Below are positions 15,896 to 24,622 of a DNA stretch of 64,000 bases, piece after piece. The first letter of the stretch is position 1; every line of letters begins with the position of its first letter. The DNA comes from Chlorohelix sp037138995 (GTDB taxonomy: Bacteria; Chloroflexota; Chloroflexia; Chloroheliales; Chloroheliaceae), in assembly GCF_037138995.1 (NCBI RefSeq), contig NZ_JBAXHI010000012.1, positions 1-64,000 of the forward strand. Direction: 5' to 3'. A model generated the notes under the pieces. That model was not told the origin of the DNA, made no database searches, and worked only from the letters and a program-made list of their open reading frames with translations. The translations under genes were made by a program, and so were the position numbers.

Positions 15896-17117
15896 TCTCC
15901 GGTGAAAGCGTGGATAAAGCGGAGAGGAAATCCTGTGCGCCCTGTTGCCATGTAAAATGCTGCGCGACTCGTGCTGCGCCTCTCCGCCCGATTTCCTGCG
16001 CCTCAGTTGGGTGGGTTAACAGCCATTCCAGCGTTGCCCCGAACGCTGCCGGATTTGCCTCTACCAAAAACCCGGTTTGCCCTTCCAGAATTATATCGCG
16101 GGGACCGCCCTCGTCCGCCGCCACTACAGGCAAACCCGCCGCACTGGCTTCTAATACCGACAACCCAAAACTCTCGGCGCGACCAGAGTGCAAATAAACA
16201 GCAGCAACAGAATAGCAGGCTGCCAGTTCCTCATCCGGCACGAATCCGGCAAACACCACACTATCACCTATTCCAAGCCTCCCTGCCAACTCTCTGAGAT
16301 TTTGCGCTTCCGGTCCAGAGCCGACTACCAATAGCGCTACATCCGGGTATTTTGGCAGCAACAGCGATAATGCTTCCAATTGCAGATTGACTCGTTTGCG
16401 TGGGTGAAGGTGGTTGACGGTCAAGATAACGCGCTTGCCCTCCAGCCCGAAACGAGCGCGAATCTGGTTAGCGGATTCTGCTGGGTCTGACGATTTGGTT
16501 AGCTCTGCCCCATGCGTGATAACTATTGAAGGCAACCCGTAAGTTTCACGAATCAGGCTCTGCCCGTAGCACCCATTCACCAGCGCCGCCGAGGCTTGCC
16601 GCGCCAGATAGCGATCTATCGGACGATACAACCGAAAGAACGGTTTCACCAATCCACTAACTCGCCCTGCCCACGCCCGACTGACCTCGCCAATATCAGT
16701 ATAGGCAGCGCGGGGCGGTTCGTAGCAAAAATAGAACAGGGGCATTTTCAGACGGTGCAAATGCTTGCCCCACCACAACCCCGGTAGGCTAGGCGGTCCG
16801 AAAAAGCACAATGCGCTTATCTTTTCGCCGCTTTCCCGTTCGATGTGCGATAGCTGTCTCAACAGAAAAGGCGTGGAAAAATATTCCAGCAGCGAATTAA
16901 GGTAATGGTTGGGAGTACGGTTGAGGTTAAAGCCGCTCTCGCACAAGCGCACCCCGGCGGGTATAGCAGCGCGACATGCGGGACTAACGGTATGGGTCAA
17001 GAGAGTCACACAATGACTACTCCCCGGCGTAGAAGCGATTGCCCCTGCCAATTCAAGAATTAGCCGCTGCGCGCCGGTCAAGTTTTTCAGTTGTGGGTAT
17101 AGAAAGGCGAAATGCAC
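15891..17117 (-). CDS. Glycosyltransferase family 4 protein
   Basis: 408-residue GT-B fold enzyme of family GT4, transferring a sugar from a nucleotide-sugar to an unknown acceptor (lipid, polysaccharide or protein). The C-terminal domain carries VILTVNHLHPRKRVNLQLEA, then VVFAGFVPDEELAACYSVAA and the E-x7-E motif in AESFGLSVLEASAAGLPVVA. It starts with GTG at 17117, whose first base is shared with the TAG stop of the upstream Trm112 gene, so translation is coupled. Confidence 0.88.
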   Translation of the reverse strand: MHFAFLYPQLKNLTGAQRLILELAGAIASTPGSSHCVTLLTHTVSPACRAAIPAGVRLCESGFNLNRTPNHYLNSLLEYFSTPFLLRQLSHIERESGEKISALCFFGPPSLPGLWWGKHLHRLKMPLFYFCYEPPRAAYTDIGEVSRAWAGRVSGLVKPFFRLYRPIDRYLARQASAALVNGCYGQSLIRETYGLPSIVITHGAELTKSSDPAESANQIRARFGLEGKRVILTVNHLHPRKRVNLQLEALSLLLPKYPDVALLVVGSGPEAQNLRELAGRLGIGDSVVFAGFVPDEELAACYSVAAVYLHSGRAESFGLSVLEASAAGLPVVAADEGGPRDIILEGQTGFLVEANPAAFGATLEWLLTHPTEAQEIGRRGAARVAQHFTWQQGAQDFLSALSTLSPEK

Positions 17118-17314
17118 TAATCCTCTATCAGCATAACGGGGATGCCGTTCTCAATGCGATATTCGCGTGGGCATTTCGGGTCATCGCATTTATCGGTGCA
17201 GACGAGTTTGGTTTTATCTTCGCTCAGCGCTACCTTTTTCTTGCTACGAGGGCAAACCAGAATTGCCAACAAATCTTCGCTAATAGGGCTTTCTTTTGTG
17301 CTATCCTGCGACAT
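17117..17314 (-). CDS. Trm112 family zinc-binding protein
   Basis: 65-residue Trm112/UPF0434 protein. It shows the LAILVCPRSKKKVAL start and a final ENGIPVMLIED typical of the family; Cys residues in CP, CTDKC and DPKCP are potential zinc ligands. In eukaryotes and archaea Trm112 activates methyltransferases; bacterial versions are of unclear role. GGAGG precedes the ATG. It overlaps the glycosyltransferase gene. Confidence 0.88.
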   Translation of the reverse strand: MSQDSTKESPISEDLLAILVCPRSKKKVALSEDKTKLVCTDKCDDPKCPREYRIENGIPVMLIED

Positions 17315-17455
17315 AGTTTATCCTCCGGTATATAAAACATAATTTAGCCTGTTATCGGAAGAATTTTACCATATTTTCAGGCAAGCGTTTTATAGAGTCA
17401 GGGATGTCCCTTGAACCGCTGCTCTCTCCTCCTCTTCGGCGGATTACTGCCCTGT

Positions 17456-17833
17456 TTATAGAGTGGAGTAGAAATTATCAGACGGCGCGAAATCAACAAA
17501 TACAACTTTTGAAGGATTAGTCGGGTCGTATTTTACCTTTACCACTGCATCGGGAGTCAGTCTGGCAATTTGACGCGCAGAAAAATACCCATTCAATTCA
17601 GCTTTGAAAGGATGTTGTTTCGGCGGGAATACTTCCACCTCAAGTAGCATCAAGGTATCCCTAGAACGACGATCAGTCATGGTGGTGTTAATCACAAGTG
17701 CTGACGCAATTCGTAAGGTTTTATCCTTATGCTCGGCTATTTCAGGCACTTTATTTACTGGTAAAAGGATATGTGCGGCAGCATACATTAACAGGATTGC
17801 CAAAACCGCAAATACCAAAATAGTGAAATCCAT
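17456..17833 (-). CDS. Membrane-anchored single-module protein, paralogue of the 10918-11690 gene
   Basis: 125 residues: one N-terminal membrane helix (TILVFAVLAILLMYAAAHIL) followed by one beta-rich module that ends AVVKVKYDPTNPSKVVFVDF. The motif V-K-V/F-K-Y/F-D-P-T/N-x-x-S-K/R-V is shared with both modules of the disrupted gene 6 kb to the left, so the two genes are paralogues. Function unknown; the outside module may bind a ligand or cell-envelope partner. Confidence 0.75.
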   Translation of the reverse strand: MDFTILVFAVLAILLMYAAAHILLPVNKVPEIAEHKDKTLRIASALVINTTMTDRRSRDTLMLLEVEVFPPKQHPFKAELNGYFSARQIARLTPDAVVKVKYDPTNPSKVVFVDFAPSDNFYSTL

Positions 17834-18184
17834 AGATACAACCCTTGCAATGGGGATTATAAGTTATTTACTTACCCCGCCATATTGTAACCTATGAGTC
17901 GTCTTATAGGATTAAGCTCAGATTAAGAACTTTTAAAATAAGCATGTTCTACCTTTTTGCCATAGGGCTGACTGAATTACAGTAATTGGCAGTAAAAATA
18001 CTGGTTTTGGAAGCTATTTTAGGGATACAATGAAGTTGAAAGTTAATAAAGCCGCTTCTAACTTGAAAAAAATTCCCAACAATACGCCCGACAAATAGCA
18101 AAACTACAGGAGTAGCGGCACTTGCGAAACAAAAGGGAAACGCCCTTCTATATGTGCAAGCCTGAAAACAGGGAGGTTAATCGT
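17834..18184. other. Intergenic region, nothing recognised
   Basis: About 350 bp between divergent genes. No RNA gene, strong promoter or repeat is evident. Reading from a TTG at 18122 would add 21 residues to the acyl-CoA ligase but has no ribosome site. Confidence 0.4.
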
Positions 18185-19759
18185 ATGCAAACGTTAAGTT
18201 CGTTTCTAATGGACAGGGTTGAGCATTATAGCACCCGCCCCGCTCTATTGACCGGACAGGGCGCAAAGGTAGAGCAGTGGAGCTATCAGGAGTTGTTGAA
18301 TAAAGCTAGAATTATCGCAAACCATCTGGCAGAACAAGGTGTTAAAAACCGAGATCGGGTTATAATCTGGGCGCCGAATAGCCCTTGGTGGGTGGCAACA
18401 TACTTCGCTTGCCATCAGATAGGCGCAATTCTGGTTCCTATTGATATTCGCAGTAGCAAGGACTTTGTAAACAAAGTGTTGGCACAGTCTGAAGCCACTT
18501 TAGCAATACTCTCTACGCAAACTCAGGAAAGCTGGAATGCAAATATAGCGTCAATCATGATTGAAAATCTGGAAAAGCTGCCTGATACAGGTAAACCCTT
18601 GCCACAATGCCCCACCCAAGTCGATGACATAGCTTTGTTGATGTTTACTTCCGGCACTACCGGAGACCCCAAAGGGGTTATGCTGACACATCACAACGTG
18701 CTTTCAAATGTGGATGCTACCAACGGAATTGTGCCGTTCCTATCGAACTATCGCCTTATGTCGTTGTTGCCGTTGAGTCATATGCTAGAGCAAACGCTGG
18801 GGCTTTTGCAACCGCTTTATCAGGGCGCAAGCGTTTATTATCCCGCCAGTTTGCAGCCAAATACCCTGTTCAGCGCCATGCAACAGCAACATATTACCAT
18901 CATAATTTTGGTGCCACAGGTTTTGCAGTTATTTATGGACGGCATGGAGCGTGAGGTCAAAAAGCAAGGCAAGCAAAAAATCTGGCAGCGCATGCTCGCC
19001 ATTTCGAGGTTTTTGCCGCTCAAAGCACGCCGTTTTATTTTCAAAACCGTACACAAACGATTGGGAGGACATTTGCGATATTTCGTAGCCGGAGGCGCAT
19101 ATCTCGACCCCGGACTGGCGCGTAAGTGGAATTTGCTAGGTGTTCAAGTGTTGCAAGGCTATGGCTTAACCGAAGCTGCGCCAGTTGTAACTGGCACACC
19201 ACTATACCAGAAAGACCCCGCCTCAGTTGGGAAAGTATTGCCGGGAATTGAGATAAAATTTAACGAGGATAACGAAATTCTGCTAAGGGGCGCAACCATT
19301 ACCGGAGGCTACTGGCACAATGAAAAAGCCACTCGTGACGCTTTCGAGAACGGTTGGTTCAGAACTGGCGATTTGGGCTACCTCGATAAGAAGGGCTATT
19401 TATACCTTCGCGGTCGCAAGAAGGACATGATTGTGCTATCCAACGGTAAGAATGTTTATCCCGAAGATGTGGAGCATGCCTTGAAACAAGTTCCCGGCAT
19501 CAAAGAAGCGGTGGTGGTGGCATATCCTGAGAAGCCCGAACCGCAAGTACACGCAGTGCTAATCTGCGACCCTGAAGCAGGTAATCCGGCGACATTGGTA
19601 AAAGAGGCTAACAAAGCGCTTGCCCCTTACCAGTATATCAAGGGCTTTACGGTGTGGCATGAACCCGAATTTCCGCAGACCCACACGCTGAAAATCAAGA
19701 AGCGCGAGGTTATTAAGGAATTGGAAGCCCTGAAAAATGCGCCGATTAATATCGTCTGA
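18185..19759 (+). CDS. Acyl-CoA synthetase (AMP-forming), long-chain type
   Basis: 524-residue ANL-superfamily adenylating enzyme that activates a fatty or other carboxylic acid to acyl-CoA via acyl-AMP. Motifs: LLMFTSGTTGDPKGVMLTHH (ATP/AMP loop), LQGYGLTEAAPV, GWFRTGDLGYLDKKGYLYLR, GRKKDMIVLSNGKNVYPEDV, and the catalytic-lysine region TLKIKKREV near the C-terminus. The ATG at 18185 is chosen because GGGAGG lies eight bases upstream. Monocistronic, ended by a strong palindrome. Chain-length preference cannot be inferred. Confidence 0.9.
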   Translation: MQTLSSFLMDRVEHYSTRPALLTGQGAKVEQWSYQELLNKARIIANHLAEQGVKNRDRVIIWAPNSPWWVATYFACHQIGAILVPIDIRSSKDFVNKVLAQSEATLAILSTQTQESWNANIASIMIENLEKLPDTGKPLPQCPTQVDDIALLMFTSGTTGDPKGVMLTHHNVLSNVDATNGIVPFLSNYRLMSLLPLSHMLEQTLGLLQPLYQGASVYYPASLQPNTLFSAMQQQHITIIILVPQVLQLFMDGMEREVKKQGKQKIWQRMLAISRFLPLKARRFIFKTVHKRLGGHLRYFVAGGAYLDPGLARKWNLLGVQVLQGYGLTEAAPVVTGTPLYQKDPASVGKVLPGIEIKFNEDNEILLRGATITGGYWHNEKATRDAFENGWFRTGDLGYLDKKGYLYLRGRKKDMIVLSNGKNVYPEDVEHALKQVPGIKEAVVVAYPEKPEPQVHAVLICDPEAGNPATLVKEANKALAPYQYIKGFTVWHEPEFPQTHTLKIKKREVIKELEALKNAPINIV

Positions 19760-19810
19760 AAAATTGCCGGGTAAGAATTTGTGGTTTATTTAGAAGAACT
19801 AGCGTTTCAG

Positions 19811-19836
19811 ACAAGGGGCTTAAGCCCCTTGTTTTC
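19811..19836 (+). terminator. Bidirectional terminator
   Basis: Perfect 22-bp palindrome at 19811-19832 (arms ACAAGGGGCTT/AAGCCCCTTGT) followed by TTTTC. It lies between the convergent acyl-CoA ligase and XRE-TPR genes. Confidence 0.85.
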
Positions 19837-19844
19837 AATTATTA

Positions 19845-21221
19845 TTAGAGTTCCGCTGCTATTCCGGCGCGATTCAACTGACGATAAGCGCGTTCGTACA
19901 TCTCGGCAGCGTGGGCAGTATCACCTTTCTGACGTAGCGTTCCGGCATAACGAAAATAGATTTTGCTGAGCAAATCACGCGCATTAGCATGTTCCAGTAA
20001 TTCCACCGCTTGCTCGAAAAAGCGAATCGCGCTATCCAAATCCTGCTGGGAGGAAAGCAACCCGGCGCGACTGGCAAATGCCTGACCTTTAGCAATTATA
20101 TCCACACTATCAATCGTGGAGAGCATTGCATCGCTATGCGACCGCGCTTTCTCCAGTTCACCCTTCTGCAGAAACAGGTCGCTCAGATTCATATGAGCAT
20201 GAGTGATTGCTTCTTCATTGCGTTGGAATGAAGCAATCCGCAACGCATCCTCAAACTGAGTTTCGGCTTCATCAAATTGTTCGGTTTCTCGCATCAGCAC
20301 CCCGAACCCGGCGCGAAGTTGGGCAAGTACGCGCTGATTACTGGCACATTCGTATAACGCTAGAGCCTTATTAGCAAAGTTACGGGCAGCGGGCAGGTTG
20401 CCATTTTCGCGATGAACTGCGCTGAGACCGGCGTAAAGATTAGCAAGTTTATCAGGGCTGGAGGCGTTTTCTGCCAAGCGCAACGCCTCACGGTACATCG
20501 AAATCGCCTCTTTCATGTCGCCAAGTTGATAGTGCAAAATTCCGAGATTACTATATATGCTCAACTGGAACTGAATATCCTTGATTTGACCATTTTCAAC
20601 TGATTGAAGAGCCGTCCGCAATTGCTCGATTGCCAACACAGGCTTGGATTGGAGCATGTAAACGATTCCGGTAAGCTGTCGCACCTTTGCCTGCATCTCA
20701 AAATCGGCGGTTTTTTCAGCCAATTCACGAGCAACGCCAAGTTCGGGCAAAGCCAACGATGAATTATCCAAATCAACCAGTACAGTAGCAAGCGTAAAAT
20801 GGTAATTCTTAAGTTGTTCAACGCTTAATTGTCGGATACGCACTTTAGTAGTAAGCAAGTTGCGGGCTTGTTCGTAGCGGCGCTGCTCTCTTAAAATTTT
20901 AGCTTCGGTAATCAGCAAATCCCAACGTGCGGGCGATTCTTGCTCGTCATCCATCGGGGCAATAGTCACCGCCAATTGATTGGTCATCATACCAGTGAGG
21001 AGGTAAGAAACGGTCACTCCCAATTGTTTAGCTATATACTCAAGAGCTTTAAGAGAGGGGGTAATTTTACCGCGCTCAATTGAACTTATATAACTTTTGG
21101 AAAACCGCTCACCCACCAATTCTTTCTGGCTCATCCCTTTATCGGTGCGTGACTCGCGAATACGTAAACCGACTATCGGTGCTAGACCTTCAAGAATATT
21201 CAAGCTTCTTTGCGCAACCAT
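19845..21221 (-). CDS. XRE-family regulator with TPR repeats
   Basis: 458 residues. The N-terminal Cro/CI helix-turn-helix includes GMSQKELVGERFSKSYISSI and ERGKITPSLKALEYIAKQLG. The rest is a TPR superhelix (ANLYAGLSAVHRENGNLPAA, AHMNLSDLFLQKGELEKARS, YFRYAGTLRQKGDTAHAAEM). Such proteins (RRNPP-like in layout) sense a peptide or partner protein through the TPRs, but no peptide gene is evident beside it. Start at 21221 is chosen for AAGGAAG upstream; a -10-like TATAAT lies within the longer reading, which argues against the start at 21251. Confidence 0.85.
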   Translation of the reverse strand: MVAQRSLNILEGLAPIVGLRIRESRTDKGMSQKELVGERFSKSYISSIERGKITPSLKALEYIAKQLGVTVSYLLTGMMTNQLAVTIAPMDDEQESPARWDLLITEAKILREQRRYEQARNLLTTKVRIRQLSVEQLKNYHFTLATVLVDLDNSSLALPELGVARELAEKTADFEMQAKVRQLTGIVYMLQSKPVLAIEQLRTALQSVENGQIKDIQFQLSIYSNLGILHYQLGDMKEAISMYREALRLAENASSPDKLANLYAGLSAVHRENGNLPAARNFANKALALYECASNQRVLAQLRAGFGVLMRETEQFDEAETQFEDALRIASFQRNEEAITHAHMNLSDLFLQKGELEKARSHSDAMLSTIDSVDIIAKGQAFASRAGLLSSQQDLDSAIRFFEQAVELLEHANARDLLSKIYFRYAGTLRQKGDTAHAAEMYERAYRQLNRAGIAAEL

Positions 21222-21578
21222 AAACCAACTTCCTTTATTATACACTAACATTGAAATGGTTAGCCGTTTCTAAAACGACTATACTTATTATTATAATATC
21301 TCAAATTTTACAAAATTACCATAGTATTTCAGAAATATAGGGCTTTCTTTTGTACTATTTTATAAATCTCTATAAATATAATTGTGACAATAATATTTAT
21401 ATATTTGAACCTGAAAACCAACACATGCTGAAGCCAACACAATTAATTAGCTCAATAAATAAAATTACACACAGTTCAAGCTTGTCAAATTATAATGTAC
21501 AAGCTCAATTTGGTTAGCGTTAATATTTTCACATTAAATTGTAGAACCATTGTTTTAGAACATGAGGAATTTTAAACA
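21222..21578. other. AT-rich intergenic region
   Basis: About 355 bp upstream of the XRE-TPR gene. It contains an inverted repeat AGCTTGT/ACAAGCT (21479-21485 with 21499-21505) enclosing TATAAT. No gene or RNA is recognised. Confidence 0.4.
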
Positions 21579-21598
21579 GAGCGGCGGGGATGCCGCTC
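21579..21598 (-). terminator. Terminator after enoyl-CoA hydratase gene
   Basis: GAGCGGC/GCCGCTC stem (21579-21585 with 21592-21598) just past the stop codon on the minus strand, with a weak T-rich tail. Confidence 0.6.
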
Positions 21599-21606
21599 AT
21601 AGACGT

Positions 21607-22389
21607 TTATTGACCTTTCCAAATCGGTTTGCGCTTTTCAAGGAAAGCCGTCAACCCTTCTCTGGAATCTTCGGTGAGGATGCACAGAGACAGCATAGAA
21701 CTCAAGTAATCTAGCGATTGCTCAAAAGGCAAGTCACTAGCATTGTAGAGCGCGTCCTTGCCCAACTTCATGATGGCAGGGCTTTTCGCTGCCAGTTCTG
21801 TTGCCAGCGCATCAACTTCCTGTTTTAGTTGCTCTTGCGCCACCACACGAGTCGCTACGCCGATGCGTTCGGCTTCGTGCGCGTCAATCTGCCGCCCGGT
21901 TAGCATCAAGTCAATAGCTTTCTTGCGCCCAAGATTGCGAATGAGAATCGCCGAAATCATCATGGGAAACATGCCAACATTGATTTCAGGCGTACCGAAA
22001 CGTGCTTGCTCACCTGCGATTACGAAATCGCAATTGACCGCCAAACCCATGCCACCAGCCAATGCCGCGCCCTGTACCTGCGCGATGATAGGTTTGCCGA
22101 GTTTGCCCAGCAACTCCCACAAGTAGATGAAAGGTTCGCGCCCTTTCCAACGGATGTATTCGCTCATGCTCTGCTGAGTTTCCGCCAAATCTGCGCCTGC
22201 ACAGAATGCCTTGTCGCCCGCGCCACTCAACACCACCACTCGCACCGCCTGATTATCGCGACATTCTTCAAATGCTGCTACCAATTCGGAGATAGTGGCA
22301 GAATTAAGGGCATTGCGCCGTTCCGGGCGGTTGATGATTATATCGGCACGCGCCCCTTCGATTTGCAGCAGCACATTTCGGTACTCCAT
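21607..22389 (-). CDS. Enoyl-CoA hydratase/isomerase family protein
   Basis: 260-residue crotonase-fold enzyme acting on an acyl-CoA. The oxyanion-hole loops are visible in AFCAGADLAET and QVQGAALAGGMGLAVNCDFV. The second catalytic Glu is kept (ARFGTPEINVGMFP). The first, found as GGxxE in classical hydratases, is Gly here, so the reaction may not be simple hydration. GAGGAG precedes the ATG. The upstream surE gene ends 15 bp away, suggesting one transcript. Confidence 0.88.
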   Translation of the reverse strand: MEYRNVLLQIEGARADIIINRPERRNALNSATISELVAAFEECRDNQAVRVVVLSGAGDKAFCAGADLAETQQSMSEYIRWKGREPFIYLWELLGKLGKPIIAQVQGAALAGGMGLAVNCDFVIAGEQARFGTPEINVGMFPMMISAILIRNLGRKKAIDLMLTGRQIDAHEAERIGVATRVVAQEQLKQEVDALATELAAKSPAIMKLGKDALYNASDLPFEQSLDYLSSMLSLCILTEDSREGLTAFLEKRKPIWKGQ

Positions 22390-22404
22390 TGCACCGCTCC
22401 TCTC

Positions 22405-23172
22405 TTAAATCTTCCAACCTTGCATTTCTTCCAACGCCTTATAATTGGTCAAATCCAGCATCAAGGGAGTAATCGAGATTTTACCCTGCGTTATCGCTTC
22501 AATATCAGTACCTTCGCCAGGAATACCGCCGGGACGCTCTCCGCCAATCCAATAGTAAGCGCTGCCTCGCGGGTCGGTGCGTTTGTGCAATTCGTCAGTA
22601 TAGATGCGCCTCCCCTGTCGGGTTAGCGTCACGCCTTTTATCTGTTCAGGCAGCAAATTCGGCACATTGATATTCCAAAAGTTATCCGGTTTTAGCTTGA
22701 GCGCACCGCTCTGAAAACGCATCACCAAATCGGCAATAAAATTTGAAGCGGTTTCAAAATGCCAGTTGGAATAGGCATCTAGCGAAACAGCAATAGCGGC
22801 AAATCCGGCGATATGCGCTTCCATCGCTGCCGCCACCGTACCACTGTAGGTAACATCATCGCCCAAATTTGGTCCGGTATTGATACCGCTTACCACCAAA
22901 TCTGGCGGAGTTTCGAGGAAGCCGAGACTGGCGATGCTCACACAGTCAGCGGGCGTGCCATCGGTAGAAAAAGCGATGCTGCTACCGCCCCACCATTTCA
23001 CCTCGCGCACTCGTAGTGGGCGATCCATTGTTTTATTATGACCGCTCACGCTCCAGTTATGGTCGGGCGCAATCACTGAAACTTGTACACCGGGGATTTT
23101 CACCAGTGCATCATAGTTAGCACGCAAGCCCTGACTATCAATACCGTCATCATTGGTTAGTAGTATGTGCAT
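22405..23172 (-). CDS. surE: 5'/3'-nucleotidase SurE
   Basis: 255-residue metal-dependent phosphatase of nucleoside monophosphates. The start MHILLTNDDGIDSQGL carries the metal-binding Asp pair; APDHNWSVSGHNKT and VVSGINTGPNLGDDVTYSGT are the other SurE signatures. Cytoplasmic. First gene of a probable two-gene operon with the enoyl-CoA hydratase homologue. Ribosome site is weak (AAGAA). Confidence 0.95.
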   Translation of the reverse strand: MHILLTNDDGIDSQGLRANYDALVKIPGVQVSVIAPDHNWSVSGHNKTMDRPLRVREVKWWGGSSIAFSTDGTPADCVSIASLGFLETPPDLVVSGINTGPNLGDDVTYSGTVAAAMEAHIAGFAAIAVSLDAYSNWHFETASNFIADLVMRFQSGALKLKPDNFWNINVPNLLPEQIKGVTLTRQGRRIYTDELHKRTDPRGSAYYWIGGERPGGIPGEGTDIEAITQGKISITPLMLDLTNYKALEEMQGWKI

Positions 23173-23319
23173 TAATGATTCTTTCTACAGTTAAGGAGAA
23201 TTCAGTCTGATGAGTAATATAGCATTTTCGCAGGAAAAAATAAACGAGAAGAGCCAAAAAATATCATTCAACTAGTCCGAGGGCTTGTATTTTTTCTGTA
23301 CTTTTCCTGCCCAAACCGC

Positions 23320-23325
23320 TATAAT
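23320..23325 (+). promoter_or_regulatory. -10 element of the TIGR00300 gene
   Basis: TATAAT at 23320-23325, 36 bp ahead of the start codon; no clear -35. Confidence 0.4.
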
Positions 23326-23360
23326 CAGCAGAGCTTAACCAACCATAGGTGAGGAGAATT

Positions 23361-24599
23361 ATGACTCAGCAGCTTTACCAGCAAACCATTGAACTACGCG
23401 GGCATATAGTTGACAGCCTGATTTTGCCGCAGTTGATGGACGGCATTATGGATCTCGGCGGAAACTACGAGGTTGAGGAGTTCGAGTTAGGGCGCAACAA
23501 AACCGAAACCAGCTATTGCCGTATGCGTATCATTGCCACTACAGATAAGATTCTGGAAGAGGCGCTTCTGGTAGCGCAACGACTCGGCGCAGCTATTCTT
23601 TCCGATGCCGATGCCAAATTCGAGCCTGTTCCTCGTGATGGGGTATTCCCCCTCGATTTTTACGCTACCACCAACCTGCAAACTCACATTCGCATAAAGG
23701 GCATCTGGTTGCCGGTAGATAAAACCGAGATGGATTGCGGCATTATTTACTATCCCGAAAAGGGAACCGCCGAATGCATCCCTATGACCAAAGTTAAAAA
23801 GGGCGATTTATTGGCGGTGGGGCATTCCGGTATCAGGCTGGAAGTATTGGAACGCGAACGCCAACGTGAAATCTTTGGCTTTATGAATAGTGCGGTCAGT
23901 AGCGAAAAACCCAAAGAACTGGCTATAAACGGGTTGGTAGAAGAAATCAAGAATGTAAAAGCGCGAGGAGGAAAAATCCTGCTGGTAGGTGGTCCAGCAA
24001 TCGCGCACACAGGCTCAGCCAAATACGTGAGTCGCCTAATCGAAATGGGCTTTGTGGATGTTTTGTTTGCAGGAAACGCGCTAGGAGTACACGACATTGA
24101 AACCGCCCTCTACGGCACATCATTGGGAGTATCGCTATCTAGCGGGTTGAATGCCGAACATGGGCATCAACACCACCTGAAAGCCATCAACACCATTCGC
24201 TATTATGGCAGCATTGCTCAGGCAGTTGCACAGGGTGTATTAAAGAGCGGGATAATGTACACCTGTACCAAACACAATATTCCGTTTGTGCTGTGCGGCT
24301 CTATCCGCGATGATGGTCCCTTACCGGAAGTAATTACCGATGTGCTGGTGGCGCAGGATGTTATGCGCGAACATCTCGAAGGGGTGGAAATCACCCTTAT
24401 GGTATCTACGATGCTACACAGCATCGCGGTGGGCAACCTGTTACCAGCGCGAGTACGCTTGGTCTGTGTGGATATAAATCCCACCGTAGTAACCAAATTG
24501 GCAGATCGCGGCAGTAATCAGGCACTTGGTATCGTTACCGATGTGGAAAGCTTCCTAGGTGAGCTTTACCGACAATTAAGCGGAAACAACGGCAACTAG
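23361..24599 (+). CDS. TIGR00300 family (LOR/SDH-like) protein, possible ornithine cyclodeaminase
   Basis: 412 residues. It begins TIELRGHIVDSLILPQLMDG, the start of the TIGR00300/LOR-SDH N-terminal domain, followed by a Rossmann-like C-terminal half (ILLVGGPAIAHTGSAKYVSR, FVDVLFAGNALGVHDIETAL, SSGLNAEHGHQHHLKAINTI). Relatives occur as stand-alone archaeal proteins and as the C-terminal part of cyanobacterial arginine dihydrolase/ornithine cyclodeaminase enzymes. NAD-dependent ornithine to proline conversion is the best guess. The start follows GAGGAG. Next gene, ychF, starts 23 bp later. Confidence 0.8.
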   Translation: MTQQLYQQTIELRGHIVDSLILPQLMDGIMDLGGNYEVEEFELGRNKTETSYCRMRIIATTDKILEEALLVAQRLGAAILSDADAKFEPVPRDGVFPLDFYATTNLQTHIRIKGIWLPVDKTEMDCGIIYYPEKGTAECIPMTKVKKGDLLAVGHSGIRLEVLERERQREIFGFMNSAVSSEKPKELAINGLVEEIKNVKARGGKILLVGGPAIAHTGSAKYVSRLIEMGFVDVLFAGNALGVHDIETALYGTSLGVSLSSGLNAEHGHQHHLKAINTIRYYGSIAQAVAQGVLKSGIMYTCTKHNIPFVLCGSIRDDGPLPEVITDVLVAQDVMREHLEGVEITLMVSTMLHSIAVGNLLPARVRLVCVDINPTVVTKLADRGSNQALGIVTDVESFLGELYRQLSGNNGN

Positions 24600-24622
24600 C
24601 CGATTTCTTATTTTGGAGATAT

